64,000 bases of DNA from an uncultured Pseudomonadales bacterium (GTDB lineage Bacteria; Pseudomonadota; Gammaproteobacteria; Pseudomonadales; Pseudohongiellaceae), in assembly GCA_938091935.1 (NCBI GenBank), contig CALKNV010000026.1:62001-126000 (forward strand), given 5' to 3'. Shown piece after piece: positions 20,038-28,910 of this stretch (positions within the stretch are counted from its first letter, which is position 1; each line of letters opens with the position of its first letter). Made by a program: the position numbers and the translations under genes. Under the pieces are notes generated by a model. That model was not told where the DNA came from. It saw only the letters and a program-made list of their open reading frames with translations, and searched no databases.

Positions 20038-21624
20038 CTAGTGTTCGCGCGTGGATCGGAACTCTATGTCCGGCCAGCGCTCTTCCATGAGATTAAGGTT
20101 GACCCGGGTGGGCGCCAGATAGGTAAGATAGCCTCCCCCATCGATGGCAAGGTTTTCATGGGCCTTACGCCGAAACTCTTCGAGCTTGCCCTGATCGTCA
20201 GAATCAACCCAGCGCGCCACATATATGGTGACTGGCTCATAGATACAGTCCACCTTGTATTCGTCCTTGAGACGAAATGCCACCACCTCAAACTGCAGCA
20301 CTCCTACTGCACCTACGATCAAGTCGTTGTTGCGCAGCGGCATGAACACTTGGGTCGAGCCTTCTTCTGATAGCTGCGTTAACCCCTTCTGCAGTTGCTT
20401 GAGCTTGAGCGGGTCTTTCAAACGAATGCGTCTAAACAGTTCCGGTGCAAAGTGAGGAATACCGCGAAACTTTAGCGCCTCTCCTGTGGTAAATGTATCG
20501 CCAATCTGGATAGTGCCATGATTGTGAAGACCGATGATGTCGCCAGACACGGCCGACTCGGCGTGCTCCCGGTCGCCGGCAACGAAGGTCACCGCATCCG
20601 TCACTTTGACATCCTTGCCGATTCGGCTGTGACGCATCTTCATGCCCTTTTGGTATTCTCCGGAGCAGATACGCATGAATGCAATGCGGTCGCGGTGCTT
20701 GGGGTCCATGTTAGCCTGGATCTTGAATACAAAACCCGCAAAGTCTTCTTCGTTGGCCTTCACTACCCGAGACTCGGTCTCACGGTCCTGGGGTTTGGGG
20801 GCCCACTCGACAAAGTCATTCAGCATTTCACGTACGCCAAAGTTACCCAGCGCCGTACCGAAATAAACAGGGGTCATGTCTCCCTTTAAATAAGCATCCC
20901 GATCAAACTCATGACTGGCGCCACACACTAATTCTATCTCATCACGAAAATCATCAAGGTAAGCACCCAGTAATGCCCGGGCCTCATCACTATCGAGACC
21001 CTTAATCTGCACATCGTCCGGCACCTGACTACCCTGCCCCTGCTGGTAAACGGTGATAGTGTCGGAAAGCAGGTTGTAAACTCCCTTAAATTCCTTACCC
21101 ATCCCCAGAGGCCAATTAATGGGCGCGCACTGAATCTTAAGGACGTTCTCAATTTCATCAAGGATTTCAATGGGGTCCCGAATATCTCGATCCAGCTTGT
21201 TTACGAATGTAAAAATCGGCGTATCACGCAAGCGGCACACGTCCATCAGCTTGATGGTGCGTTCCTCTACGCCCTTGGCGCCATCGACTACCATCAGGGC
21301 AGAGTCCACGGCAGTGAGAACTCGATAGGTGTCCTCTGAAAAGTCTTCATGGCCTGGGGTGTCGAGAAGATTGACGACACGCTCTCGGTAGGGAAACTGC
21401 ATCACAGATGATGTGACGGAGATACCGCGCTGTTGCTCCATCGCCATCCAGTCCGAGGTGGCATGGCGATCAGACTTCTTGCCCTTGACTGTGCCTGCGA
21501 CCTGGATCAGGTTGCCGAACAGCAGCAGCTTTTCAGTAATGGTGGTTTTCCCGGCGTCGGGGTGAGAAATGATCGCCAGTACGCGTCGGCGTTCGATTTC
21601 CTCTTGAAGCTGTGCAGAAGACAT
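20038..21624 (-). CDS. prfC: Peptide chain release factor 3
   Basis: 528 aa translational GTPase. G1 is [13 protein letters not shown]3 is [14 protein letters not shown], and G4 is FVNKLDRD; the C-terminal RF3 domain follows. It recycles RF1/RF2 from the ribosome after termination. The ATG at 21624 ([10 protein letters not shown]) matches RF3; a frame extension to 21684 is not family-like. No strong Shine-Dalgarno is visible upstream of the ATG. Confidence 0.96.
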   Translation of the reverse strand: MSSAQLQEEIERRRVLAIISHPDAGKTTITEKLLLFGNLIQVAGTVKGKKSDRHATSDWMAMEQQRGISVTSSVMQFPYRERVVNLLDTPGHEDFSEDTYRVLTAVDSALMVVDGAKGVEERTIKLMDVCRLRDTPIFTFVNKLDRDIRDPIEILDEIENVLKIQCAPINWPLGMGKEFKGVYNLLSDTITVYQQGQGSQVPDDVQIKGLDSDEARALLGAYLDDFRDEIELVCGASHEFDRDAYLKGDMTPVYFGTALGNFGVREMLNDFVEWAPKPQDRETESRVVKANEEDFAGFVFKIQANMDPKHRDRIAFMRICSGEYQKGMKMRHSRIGKDVKVTDAVTFVAGDREHAESAVSGDIIGLHNHGTIQIGDTFTTGEALKFRGIPHFAPELFRRIRLKDPLKLKQLQKGLTQLSEEGSTQVFMPLRNNDLIVGAVGVLQFEVVAFRLKDEYKVDCIYEPVTIYVARWVDSDDQGKLEEFRRKAHENLAIDGGGYLTYLAPTRVNLNLMEERWPDIEFRSTREH

Positions 21625-21863
21625 AGAGTCGGGTTCTTTGTGGGGCAAAAAGCGGCGATTATAACAGCTGGCCCGCCGTCTCACAGCCGACCCCGCACAA
21701 TAAACTTCTCAGCATTGAGACCTATGGCTTGTTCTGATCATGCTCTTTACAATGGCTGCGCGCTCGTTGAGCGGTCGAGCATGGCCTGTCTCGACTCGAT
21801 TCAGATCGAGCGCCAGGCCCAAATGCCGGAATTAGATGTTAGAAAATTAGACAAGGACTAATA

Positions 21864-23027
21864 ATGGACTTCACCCTGACCCCTGAGCAGTTGTCCTTAC
21901 AGGAAGCAGTTAGAAAATTTGCGCAACGGGAACTGCCTGAGATTGCGCAGCAGATCGAATCCAACGATGAACCCGCAGACCATGCATTACGGCAGCGATT
22001 CGGCGAACTGGGCTACCTTGGCGTCAATCTCGATAGCGCCATGGGCGGGGGCGGCATGAGCCACCTAGATGCAGTCATCGTGTTGGAAGAAGTCGCAAAA
22101 ATCTCCATCGCCGTGGCTTTCCCCATTTTCGAATCCTGCTTTGGTCCCAGTCTCGCCATAGCGCATTTTGGCAGCGAGGCCTTGCAGCAACGCTATCTAC
22201 CGAAAGTCTGTTCCGGCGAAACCATTGTCGCCGTATCGATGTCCGAACCCAATGCGGGTTCAGCCCTCACTGACCTCACGACCCGCGGTGAAATTAGCGG
22301 CGATAAAATTATTCTCAATGGCACCAAACGCTGGTGCTCCGGCGCCGGTCATTCCGAGGCCTATGTGGTCTACTGCCGGCTGTCTGACGCGCCCGGCGCC
22401 AGGGGCATCGGCGCGGTAATCGTCGATAAGGATTCGCCAGGTTTCAATTTCGGCAAACGGGATCACCACATGGGCTTTCGCGGCGTCTACAGTGCTGATA
22501 TGTATTTTGACAATGTCGAAGTGCCAATTGAGAACATGCTGGTCCCGGCAGGGAGCTTTGGCAAGCTGATGGACGCTTTCGACCTGGAGCGCTGCGGAAA
22601 CACCACCATGTCACTGGCAGTCGCCCAGTCAGCGTTCGATTTCGTGCTTGCCTACAGCCAGGAGCGCCAACAATTTGGTAAGCCGTTGGTAGATTTCCAG
22701 GCGGTGCAGATCCATCTGGCGGAAATGAAGATGAAGCTGGAGGCGGCCAGATTGCTGCTGTATCGCGCTGTAGTCAACGCGGAGTCCGGCTTACCGTCCA
22801 TTGGCGAGAGTTCAATCGCCAAGTGTTTCGCCAACGAAACCGTGCGGGAAGTCACGGGCAAAGCCATGCAGATAATGGGCGGATATGGATACTCGAAAGA
22901 ATTCCCGATCGAACAGAAACTGCGCGATGCCTGGGGCTGGGGTATAGCCGGTGGCTCAATTGATATCCAGAAAGTAAACATCACCTCGGCACTGGTTGGG
23001 CGACGCTTTAACCAAAGGGCAAGTTGA
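21864..23027 (+). CDS. Acyl-CoA dehydrogenase family protein (isovaleryl-CoA-dehydrogenase-type catalytic Glu)
   Basis: 387 aa. The FAD-binding AVSMSEPNAGSALTD loop lies near 123-137, and the C-terminal helical domain contains RQQFGKPLVDFQ. The usual IYEGT catalytic motif is replaced near residue 365 by an IAGGS sequence without Glu, but Glu242 in FDLER sits where isovaleryl- and long-chain acyl-CoA dehydrogenases carry their base. It should therefore be active on a branched or unusual acyl-CoA. It stands alone and plus-strand, divergent from prfC, with no ETF or thiolase gene nearby. Confidence 0.88.
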   Translation: MDFTLTPEQLSLQEAVRKFAQRELPEIAQQIESNDEPADHALRQRFGELGYLGVNLDSAMGGGGMSHLDAVIVLEEVAKISIAVAFPIFESCFGPSLAIAHFGSEALQQRYLPKVCSGETIVAVSMSEPNAGSALTDLTTRGEISGDKIILNGTKRWCSGAGHSEAYVVYCRLSDAPGARGIGAVIVDKDSPGFNFGKRDHHMGFRGVYSADMYFDNVEVPIENMLVPAGSFGKLMDAFDLERCGNTTMSLAVAQSAFDFVLAYSQERQQFGKPLVDFQAVQIHLAEMKMKLEAARLLLYRAVVNAESGLPSIGESSIAKCFANETVREVTGKAMQIMGGYGYSKEFPIEQKLRDAWGWGIAGGSIDIQKVNITSALVGRRFNQRAS

Positions 23028-23205
23028 GGAGTCTTGCCTAAATCGATAGCCCCTGCGAAGCATCCGACACAGTTGAAATCGAGCTGGGTACTGCCACACT
23101 GCGCGCTGAGGAAGCAGCGAAGCTAGCGGTCAAAATCGTCATGGCTGGGCCAGAATTAAGGCTGCTAGATGATCAACAGCAGATATTGCATCCTGGCGAC
23201 GGTGG

Positions 23206-23841
23206 TTAATGCAGCAGTCGATCCACAGGGCGAAGATGACATTCCGCGAATTCTGGGTGCAGGATATCTATTCGTTTCACCAACAGCAGATCATGGCGTG
23301 AGAGATGGTCATGCTCGAGGCCAGACTGCACTTCGATATCTTCCAGCAACACACAAACCACATCATCATCTTCCAGATCGACCACAATGCAGGGTTTGAA
23401 ACCGCTGACGGTATTGATGGATGCCAGTGACCCAACATCAAACTGATGCACCGGGAAGGAGCCATTCGCCTGTTGGATAAGCCCGTAAGAGGTAAAAGCA
23501 ACGCCAAATCCAGCGGCGGCCACCACGTTAATGATATCGATGATCTCCGGGTCGGTGAGATCCACCCGCAGAGTCTCCGGTAAGGGTTGATTGATTCGCA
23601 GCTGGTGACGATTCACCAGCTTGAGGAACAGTTCTATGTCCTCCTGGTTCCATTCCAGTGTCTCTTCAGTTTCTGAGCGCGTGCTGTCAGATGAGAGACT
23701 CTGTACATTAGTCTCAATGGTGAGGTCATGGACCTGGGTTTCTGGTGGACAGGGAACCACCATAGAAACTGAACAATAACCGTCGCTACTTTCGGCGCTT
23801 AGGCGCCAGAGAAACGGTACTTCACTGCTTAGTTCAAACAT
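23206..23841 (-). CDS. Hypothetical protein, 211 aa
   Basis: I do not recognise the family. The protein is soluble and acidic, with no signal peptide or membrane helix. The N-terminal 40 residues look like beta strands, residues 60-100 are an acidic helical region (ETEETLEWNQEDIELFLKL), and the C-terminal half is an alpha/beta stretch with IVVDLEDDDVVCVLLEDI. It is a single gene whose upstream region is the AT-rich interval at 23842-24380. Coding potential is supported by length and amino-acid make-up only. Confidence 0.6.
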   Translation of the reverse strand: MFELSSEVPFLWRLSAESSDGYCSVSMVVPCPPETQVHDLTIETNVQSLSSDSTRSETEETLEWNQEDIELFLKLVNRHQLRINQPLPETLRVDLTDPEIIDIINVVAAAGFGVAFTSYGLIQQANGSFPVHQFDVGSLASINTVSGFKPCIVVDLEDDDVVCVLLEDIEVQSGLEHDHLSRHDLLLVKRIDILHPEFAECHLRPVDRLLH

Positions 23842-24053
23842 TGGCTACCGCTACAAGGAATGACAAAGATCACGTCTTATTAATTCGAGTCGGCTGAATG
23901 ATTGACAAAATTAGCCTTCACAGCAACTTTTTTTTTGCCCAATTTAAGATGACAAAATGGCTAAGTTAGCCGGTAATGCTAAAGCTGTTTTCAACAACCC
24001 GGACTAAACCCTTGAGGAGACTGCAAAATCTGCCCTTAATACCCGTTTCAATT

Positions 24054-24088
24054 TTTTCCACAGATTCTGTGGATAACTCCGTGTATAA
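24054..24088. promoter_or_regulatory. Cluster of DnaA-box-like sites
   Basis: TTTTCCACA at 24054-24062 (plus) and TGTGGATAA at 24068-24076 (the reverse of the consensus TTATCCACA) form a perfect 8+1+8 palindrome from 24057 to 24073. A one-mismatch site, CGTGTATAA, follows at 24080-24088 in the same orientation as the second. The pattern and spacing resemble replication-origin or DnaA-regulated promoter DNA. No dnaA, rpmH or mnmG gene is in the window. Confidence 0.5.
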
Positions 24089-24137
24089 ATCCTCATGATT
24101 GACCGCAAGCCTCGAAATTCCGCGCTATTGACATATT

Positions 24138-24166
24138 TTGACTAAATTTTAGCCAAATCTTATATT
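24138..24166 (+). promoter_or_regulatory. Sigma-70-type promoter
   Basis: TTGACT (24138-24143), a 17-base spacer, and TATATT (24161-24166). This would start transcription near 24173 and give a leader of about 208 bases, AT-rich, before the ATG at 24381. Confidence 0.6.
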
Positions 24167-24380
24167 CTATAAAAAACAATAGCTTAGGGTTTTTTGAAGG
24201 GTCGAACAAAAATAAAACCCGCATATTTTTGGGCTTTCGTGACTAACGTGAAATTTTTGTGCATAAAATCACGAGAAAAAGTCACCATGTCGATTTTTTA
24301 CAGCTTTTTGTCTCTGTTTTTATTGAAGTTTTTACGCCTATCATACCGTTCGTTCACAAAGCAGTTTTTGATAAATTTTA

Positions 24381-24839
24381 ATGCCTAAATCACGCTCCCG
24401 ACCTCTTGCAATAGCTCTAGTTTTACTCGCTCTTCCAGTCTTCATATTCGGTTTCAGTACCTGGCAAAAAATTCGCCTGGATGAATCCAGTAGCAACTCA
24501 GCGATCAGCATTACCCAACAGCTTTATAGTTCGGGCTCAAGCGCCAATCTGGTTAACAGTTTGCATGCCGATTTGGCGCAACAGATGACAGCTGAGCAGT
24601 GGCAGGCTACCGTGAATTCTCAATTGCTGCGCCTCGGACCCATGACGGCCATGACTGAAATGCGAGGTGAAGCGGCGGTGCCTATGGTGACTTACCCGGG
24701 CCAGCGCGTAGCCGCCAACTATGAGATCGATATAGAGTTTGGAGAAACTCCGACTACCCTGTATGTAGAAATACTGTGGGACGGCAGTGACTGGCGCATT
24801 ACAGAATATCGTCTCGATGCGCCCGTGTTGTATGACTGA
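24381..24839 (+). CDS. Membrane-anchored periplasmic protein of unknown function, 152 aa
   Basis: A basic N-terminus and one hydrophobic helix (about 9-27, signal anchor or uncleaved signal) are followed by a small soluble domain ending in a strand pattern (TTLYVEILWDGSDWRITEY) reminiscent of NTF2-like or DUF4019/DUF4864-type folds. I cannot assign a family firmly. No Shine-Dalgarno precedes the ATG; the leader is AU-rich. It has its own promoter, and no plus-strand gene follows it. Confidence 0.65.
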   Translation: MPKSRSRPLAIALVLLALPVFIFGFSTWQKIRLDESSSNSAISITQQLYSSGSSANLVNSLHADLAQQMTAEQWQATVNSQLLRLGPMTAMTEMRGEAAVPMVTYPGQRVAANYEIDIEFGETPTTLYVEILWDGSDWRITEYRLDAPVLYD

Positions 24840-24921
24840 GCCTTGATGGTTTCACAGCAAGGCACGTCACACCCAGCTTCCTCACACCAATCTCATTCCA
24901 GATACGCGACTAATCACAAAG

Positions 24922-25245
24922 CTACTTCATGAAGAGATCATAGGTCGCCGGTGCAAGCACGATAGCGCAAACCCCTGCCAGCAGCATATCGCGGTCCAGA
25001 CCAAGATTAAGCAGGGTGGCATCCGGCAAATTGGACAGCACAACACCCGTTAGCGCCACCAGCAACATGACGAGATTTTTGCTGAGAACAAGAGCCGCTA
25101 TGACGAAGGCCAGGGAAAAGACGATGACATAGTTGTCCTCAAGGCCAAATCGGGACAGGGTATCACTTGCCAAGGTCACACCCAGGGTGATGAAAACAAG
25201 ACCACCAAGCATCAGCGGTTTAACTACTCTAGTATCGCGCTGCAT
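24922..25245 (-). CDS. Small four-helix membrane protein, 107 aa
   Basis: After a short basic N-terminus there are four hydrophobic segments (about 10-28, 37-54, 57-73, 86-104) with almost no loops. The family is not recognised. It is downstream of the GspE-like gene on the same strand, about 290 bases away, so it is probably transcribed separately. The ATG at 25245 is preceded by a GGAGGG-like site. Confidence 0.6.
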   Translation of the reverse strand: MQRDTRVVKPLMLGGLVFITLGVTLASDTLSRFGLEDNYVIVFSLAFVIAALVLSKNLVMLLVALTGVVLSNLPDATLLNLGLDRDMLLAGVCAIVLAPATYDLFMK

Positions 25246-25538
25246 AAACCCTCCGCGTCGAATCCAGGCTTTATTTCGACATGACTAACTATAGAACACG
25301 ACCCCAGGGTGAAATACGGCAAAGCCAGGAAGTTTGAACGGGTTCAAGCTAATTTTGTGGGCCAGGCAACATTCGAACCCTCAAGTGGAGTCAAAACCCG
25401 CCATAGTCCGGAGATAAACAGTTAAACAATAATGACTTAGGAGACAAAGCGCGGCCAGCGAGACGACGGGGGATGCGCAGGGCTAAACCAGTAAAGGCGA
25501 GAATAGTGAGGGAGAATTACTCGGAATTTACTCGGAAA

Positions 25539-27869
25539 CTACTCAGAAACCACGCGCAGCAACTGCGCATAATCCGTGAAGCCACCAAAGATCTTGTAAA
25601 TACCGTCCTGCTTCATAGTCCGCATACCATCTTTGAGCGCCTGCGCCCTGATGTCGTCGAGTTCGGCTTTCTTGTAGATCATACCTTGCAGGGTTGGCGT
25701 GCCCACCAGTAATTCATGGATGCCGGTCCTCCCTTTGTAGCCGGTGCCGCCGCAATCGTCACAGCCTTCAGGATTGGCACCCATTAATTCGATATTGTTG
25801 AAATCATAATCCGGCATGTCAGCCTCAATCGTGTCTCGGCCATAGGTATCGATCAGGTGGTCCAGCTCTTTCTGATCCGGCTTGTAGGGCTCCTTACACT
25901 TCGGGCAAAGAGTTCTCATCAAACGCTGAGCCAGCACGCCAAGCAAGGCATCCGAAAAGTTAACCGGGTCCAAGCCCAAATCCAGCAATCGGGTTATGGT
26001 TTCCGGTGCGGAGTTGGTGTGCAGAGTAGACAACACCAGGTGACCAGTCAGTGATGCCTCGACACCGATACTTGCCGTTTCATGGTCGCGCATCTCACCA
26101 ATAAGAATCACATCCGGGTCAGCACGCAGAAAGGCGCGCATGGCGGTGGCGAAGGTGAAATCAATCTTGGGAATCATCTGTACCTGCTGCAGGCCGGGTT
26201 GGGTAATCTCAACCGGGTCCTCTGCTGTCCAGATCTTGCGCTCCGGTTTATTGATATGACCAAGCACTGCGTGCAGGGTTGTGGTCTTACCAGAACCGGT
26301 TGGCCCCACCACCAGAAACAGACCATGGGGATGGGAAGACAGCTCAATCACTCTCTCATGATTGGTGGGGGTCATGTTCAGCTTTTCCAGCGGCATGGCT
26401 GCGCCCGCTGCAAGAATACGCAACACCGCACTTTCGCCCTGCACCGTGGGCACTGTGGCAACACGCAGCTCTAACTTCTTGCCTCTAACCTTGAGCTTAC
26501 ACTTGCCGTCCTGCGGCAGACGTCTCTCCGCAATATTCAAGCGAGACATCACCTTGATGCGGGCAATCAAAGCCGAACAGTGTTCCTTGGGAATTTTGAT
26601 GATCTCGCGGCAAATGCCGTCAACACGGATGCGGACTCCGCCAGGCGCGTTGTCTTTGCCGGGTTCGACATGAATATCCGATGCTCCGAGGCGGTCCGAC
26701 TCAGTGATTATACGATTCACCAACTGGATGATTGCAGAGGTCGCAGCGAGACCTTCATCTTCGTCATCCTCATCCCCCTCCTGCAGTTCGAGACCCGAAT
26801 CGTCATCCATGTTGGAGAAGATGTCATCGAACCCTTCCTCGTAATCGTCATCGGAATCGCCACGCAGAAACTGGATGATGTGTTCGGGCAAACCCACGCG
26901 GAACACGTAATTGCGCGCGTTGACTACACCCTGAATTTCCATGATACGTTGATAGTCAGAAGGGTCATCAATGAGTATGACCGCTTCTTCCTTATTGCCC
27001 GCTACCGGCAGCCAGAGATTGCTGCGTAAGTAGCTGATACCAATGTTTTCCAGGAGATCAACGGGCAACTCATGGTTGGAGTCGTACTTCATGTAGGGAA
27101 CACGGTAATAGTATTCCAGCGACTTACCGATCATGTCCGCTTCAATGCTGTACTCTTCCATCAGCACCCGGGATACCGATCCTCCATATAGCGATGCTTT
27201 GTTGGAGACATCTTCCAATTCAACGCTGCTGATCTTGCCTTTCTGCACCAGGTAATCGTATGGCCCCTGAGTGCTTTGCAGGGAAGAGCGGAATTGCTTG
27301 GCGAGCATCTGGCTCACCGTCATGGCGTGCTTTAAATCAGTCTTGGTAAATTCGCGGTCGCCATCAAAATTGAGGAGCTGCATGACACCCAGTAGGATCT
27401 CATCTTTAATCGGTACGACAATCTGGGATTTTACATTCCAACCCTTCGCATCGCTGAAGCTGCTGTCGAACTGCAGGCGCGGGTGAATGTCGGTGAGTTC
27501 TTCGCTGTCTTTTACATTCTTGATGACCAGTGCACGCTGGCTGAGCGCCACATATCCCGCCAGCGAAGTGGTGCTGAACGGAACCCGAATCACTACGGAA
27601 TCGTCGTCGTTTGGATCCCCACCTTTGATACTGGCGTGAATTTCCTTGCCGTTATCGACAGACTGATAAATGGTAAAGAGGCGCACGCCAAGCAAGTCCA
27701 GTAAGTCCTGCTCCACTTCCTTCATCGCGGATTTCAGTTTCTTGCTGTATTTGAGGCGCTGATAGATTTTCGACAGCTGAGTGACAAACTGGTCTTTCTG
27801 CTCAGCCTGCTCTCCAGATTCGGCTGGAGGAGCCTCGACTTCTAACTCTGTTGTTGCAGTCTCTGCCAT
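25539..27869 (-). CDS. GspE/PilB-type ATPase with N-terminal GAF domain
   Basis: 776 aa. Residues 45-195 form a GAF domain, 203-335 a MshE/GspE N-terminal domain, 338-373 a very acidic linker, and 375-700 the secretion-type ATPase. Walker A is GPTGSGKTT (522-530), the Asp box DPVEI and Walker B region PDVILIGEMRD follow, and the zinc motif CPKC...CDDCGGTGY is complete. It should be a hexameric motor for type IV pilus or type II secretion-like assembly. The GAF domain suggests control by a small ligand. No platform protein, pilin or secretin gene is adjacent, so its machine lies elsewhere. Confidence 0.9.
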   Translation of the reverse strand: MAETATTELEVEAPPAESGEQAEQKDQFVTQLSKIYQRLKYSKKLKSAMKEVEQDLLDLLGVRLFTIYQSVDNGKEIHASIKGGDPNDDDSVVIRVPFSTTSLAGYVALSQRALVIKNVKDSEELTDIHPRLQFDSSFSDAKGWNVKSQIVVPIKDEILLGVMQLLNFDGDREFTKTDLKHAMTVSQMLAKQFRSSLQSTQGPYDYLVQKGKISSVELEDVSNKASLYGGSVSRVLMEEYSIEADMIGKSLEYYYRVPYMKYDSNHELPVDLLENIGISYLRSNLWLPVAGNKEEAVILIDDPSDYQRIMEIQGVVNARNYVFRVGLPEHIIQFLRGDSDDDYEEGFDDIFSNMDDDSGLELQEGDEDDEDEGLAATSAIIQLVNRIITESDRLGASDIHVEPGKDNAPGGVRIRVDGICREIIKIPKEHCSALIARIKVMSRLNIAERRLPQDGKCKLKVRGKKLELRVATVPTVQGESAVLRILAAGAAMPLEKLNMTPTNHERVIELSSHPHGLFLVVGPTGSGKTTTLHAVLGHINKPERKIWTAEDPVEITQPGLQQVQMIPKIDFTFATAMRAFLRADPDVILIGEMRDHETASIGVEASLTGHLVLSTLHTNSAPETITRLLDLGLDPVNFSDALLGVLAQRLMRTLCPKCKEPYKPDQKELDHLIDTYGRDTIEADMPDYDFNNIELMGANPEGCDDCGGTGYKGRTGIHELLVGTPTLQGMIYKKAELDDIRAQALKDGMRTMKQDGIYKIFGGFTDYAQLLRVVSE

Positions 27870-27988
27870 AAATTATTCGTTGTTTTTCAGAACTTAGCCG
27901 ATTACTAGTGTGTAGATCGTTAGATGAGGCGGGGCTCAGATTTTTGCTCTTCCAGATCAATTTACCCGGAGCGTTACTAAACTCAAAA

Positions 27989-28819
27989 ATGCCAGTAAAT
28001 TCAAGTAGATTCAACCGAATTTTGCGGGTTCTGGTAACCAGTTCCCTAATGTGTCCCGCTCTTCTCGGGGCATCTGCAGAGCTGTCTCCGAGCCATTATA
28101 CTTGGTTGGGAGAGCAGATTTACCGCAACGAGTGCAACTCCCGGCCCAGTTGCCTGACCAGCTGGAATGCTGGTGAAGACTTCCCTTCCCTCGGTATCGG
28201 CCATTTTATCTGGTACCAAGAGGATCAAGATGAAATCTTTGAGGAAACTTTCCCTGCGCTGCTGGCATTTCTCGGGGATAAAGGCATTGTGCTACCCCCC
28301 TGGCTGAAGGCCCCGGCAACGGCAGACAATCCGTGGCGAGACAGGGACAGTTTCAATCAGTCACAGCAAAGTGGACGCATGCGGGAATTGCGAGATTTGC
28401 TCCTGATGACTGCGCCACTGCAGGCCGAGTTCATTGTGCATCGGTTCTATGCAACTCGCGACAGCATCGTGTCGAGCTTTGAGCCAGCTGAGCAAGCCCA
28501 GGCGCGCCAGGTCATTGAACAGCTTGCAAGCATGCACCCTCCCTATGGTCAGTATGCACTGATTGACTACCTGCACTTTAAGGGCAGCGGCCTGAATCCG
28601 GCAGAGAATTACCAGGGCAAAGGCTGGGGTCTCAAACAAGTCATTACCGCTATGATGGAGCAACAAGTGTCACTTGAGACCTTTGCAGCAGCAGCCACTG
28701 CCGTGCTGGATCGGCGAATCGAAAACGCTCCGCCGGTTCGAGACGAATCTCGCTGGCAAGCAGGTTGGCATAAGCGCATCAAGACCTACCTTCCACCTCA
28801 GGCAGCTTCAGGGAATTAG
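27989..28819 (+). CDS. Secreted protein with GIGH lysozyme-like signature
   Basis: 276 aa with a signal peptide (about 10-30, ending GASA). The mature N-terminus has an Asn-Glu-Cys (Glu48, Cys49), a second Cys at 55, then FPSLGIGHFIWY (65-76). The GIGH block recalls phage-type GH24 lysozymes, where a Glu lies upstream of TIGIGH, but spacing differs and the rest is not recognisable as GH24. The two Cys could form a disulfide. The ATG at 27989 directly precedes the signal peptide; a GTG at 27908 would add 27 non-signal residues. The hydrolase role is only suggested. Confidence 0.6.
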   Translation: MPVNSSRFNRILRVLVTSSLMCPALLGASAELSPSHYTWLGEQIYRNECNSRPSCLTSWNAGEDFPSLGIGHFIWYQEDQDEIFEETFPALLAFLGDKGIVLPPWLKAPATADNPWRDRDSFNQSQQSGRMRELRDLLLMTAPLQAEFIVHRFYATRDSIVSSFEPAEQAQARQVIEQLASMHPPYGQYALIDYLHFKGSGLNPAENYQGKGWGLKQVITAMMEQQVSLETFAAAATAVLDRRIENAPPVRDESRWQAGWHKRIKTYLPPQAASGN

Positions 28820-28910
28820 CGACTCGCGCTTCAATCGCGAGCCCGGAATTGCGAGAACATGCAATTGCCATTACCCTTCACGTTCTCTTTCCAAGCAAGC
28901 GCTGAACCCG

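Larger units (their letters stand above)
23842..24380. other. AT-rich intergenic region with DnaA-box-like palindrome and promoter
   Basis: 539 bases without a supported gene, between a minus-strand and a plus-strand gene. The right half (24120-24380) is distinctly AT-rich. It contains the DnaA-like sites at 24054-24088 and the promoter at 24138-24166. A small open frame at 24194-24388 has a TTG start and no ribosome site, and is not called. Confidence 0.7.

Noticed and set aside
23042-23210. Coding-like plus-strand stretch (ASDTVEIELGTATLRAEEAAK type)
   Set aside because: No usable start codon after the upstream in-frame stop; possible remnant of a lost gene but not enough evidence.
24194-24388. 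Small 64-codon frame upstream of the 24381 gene
   Set aside because: TTG start without ribosome site, highly AT-rich, and overlapping the start of a better supported gene.
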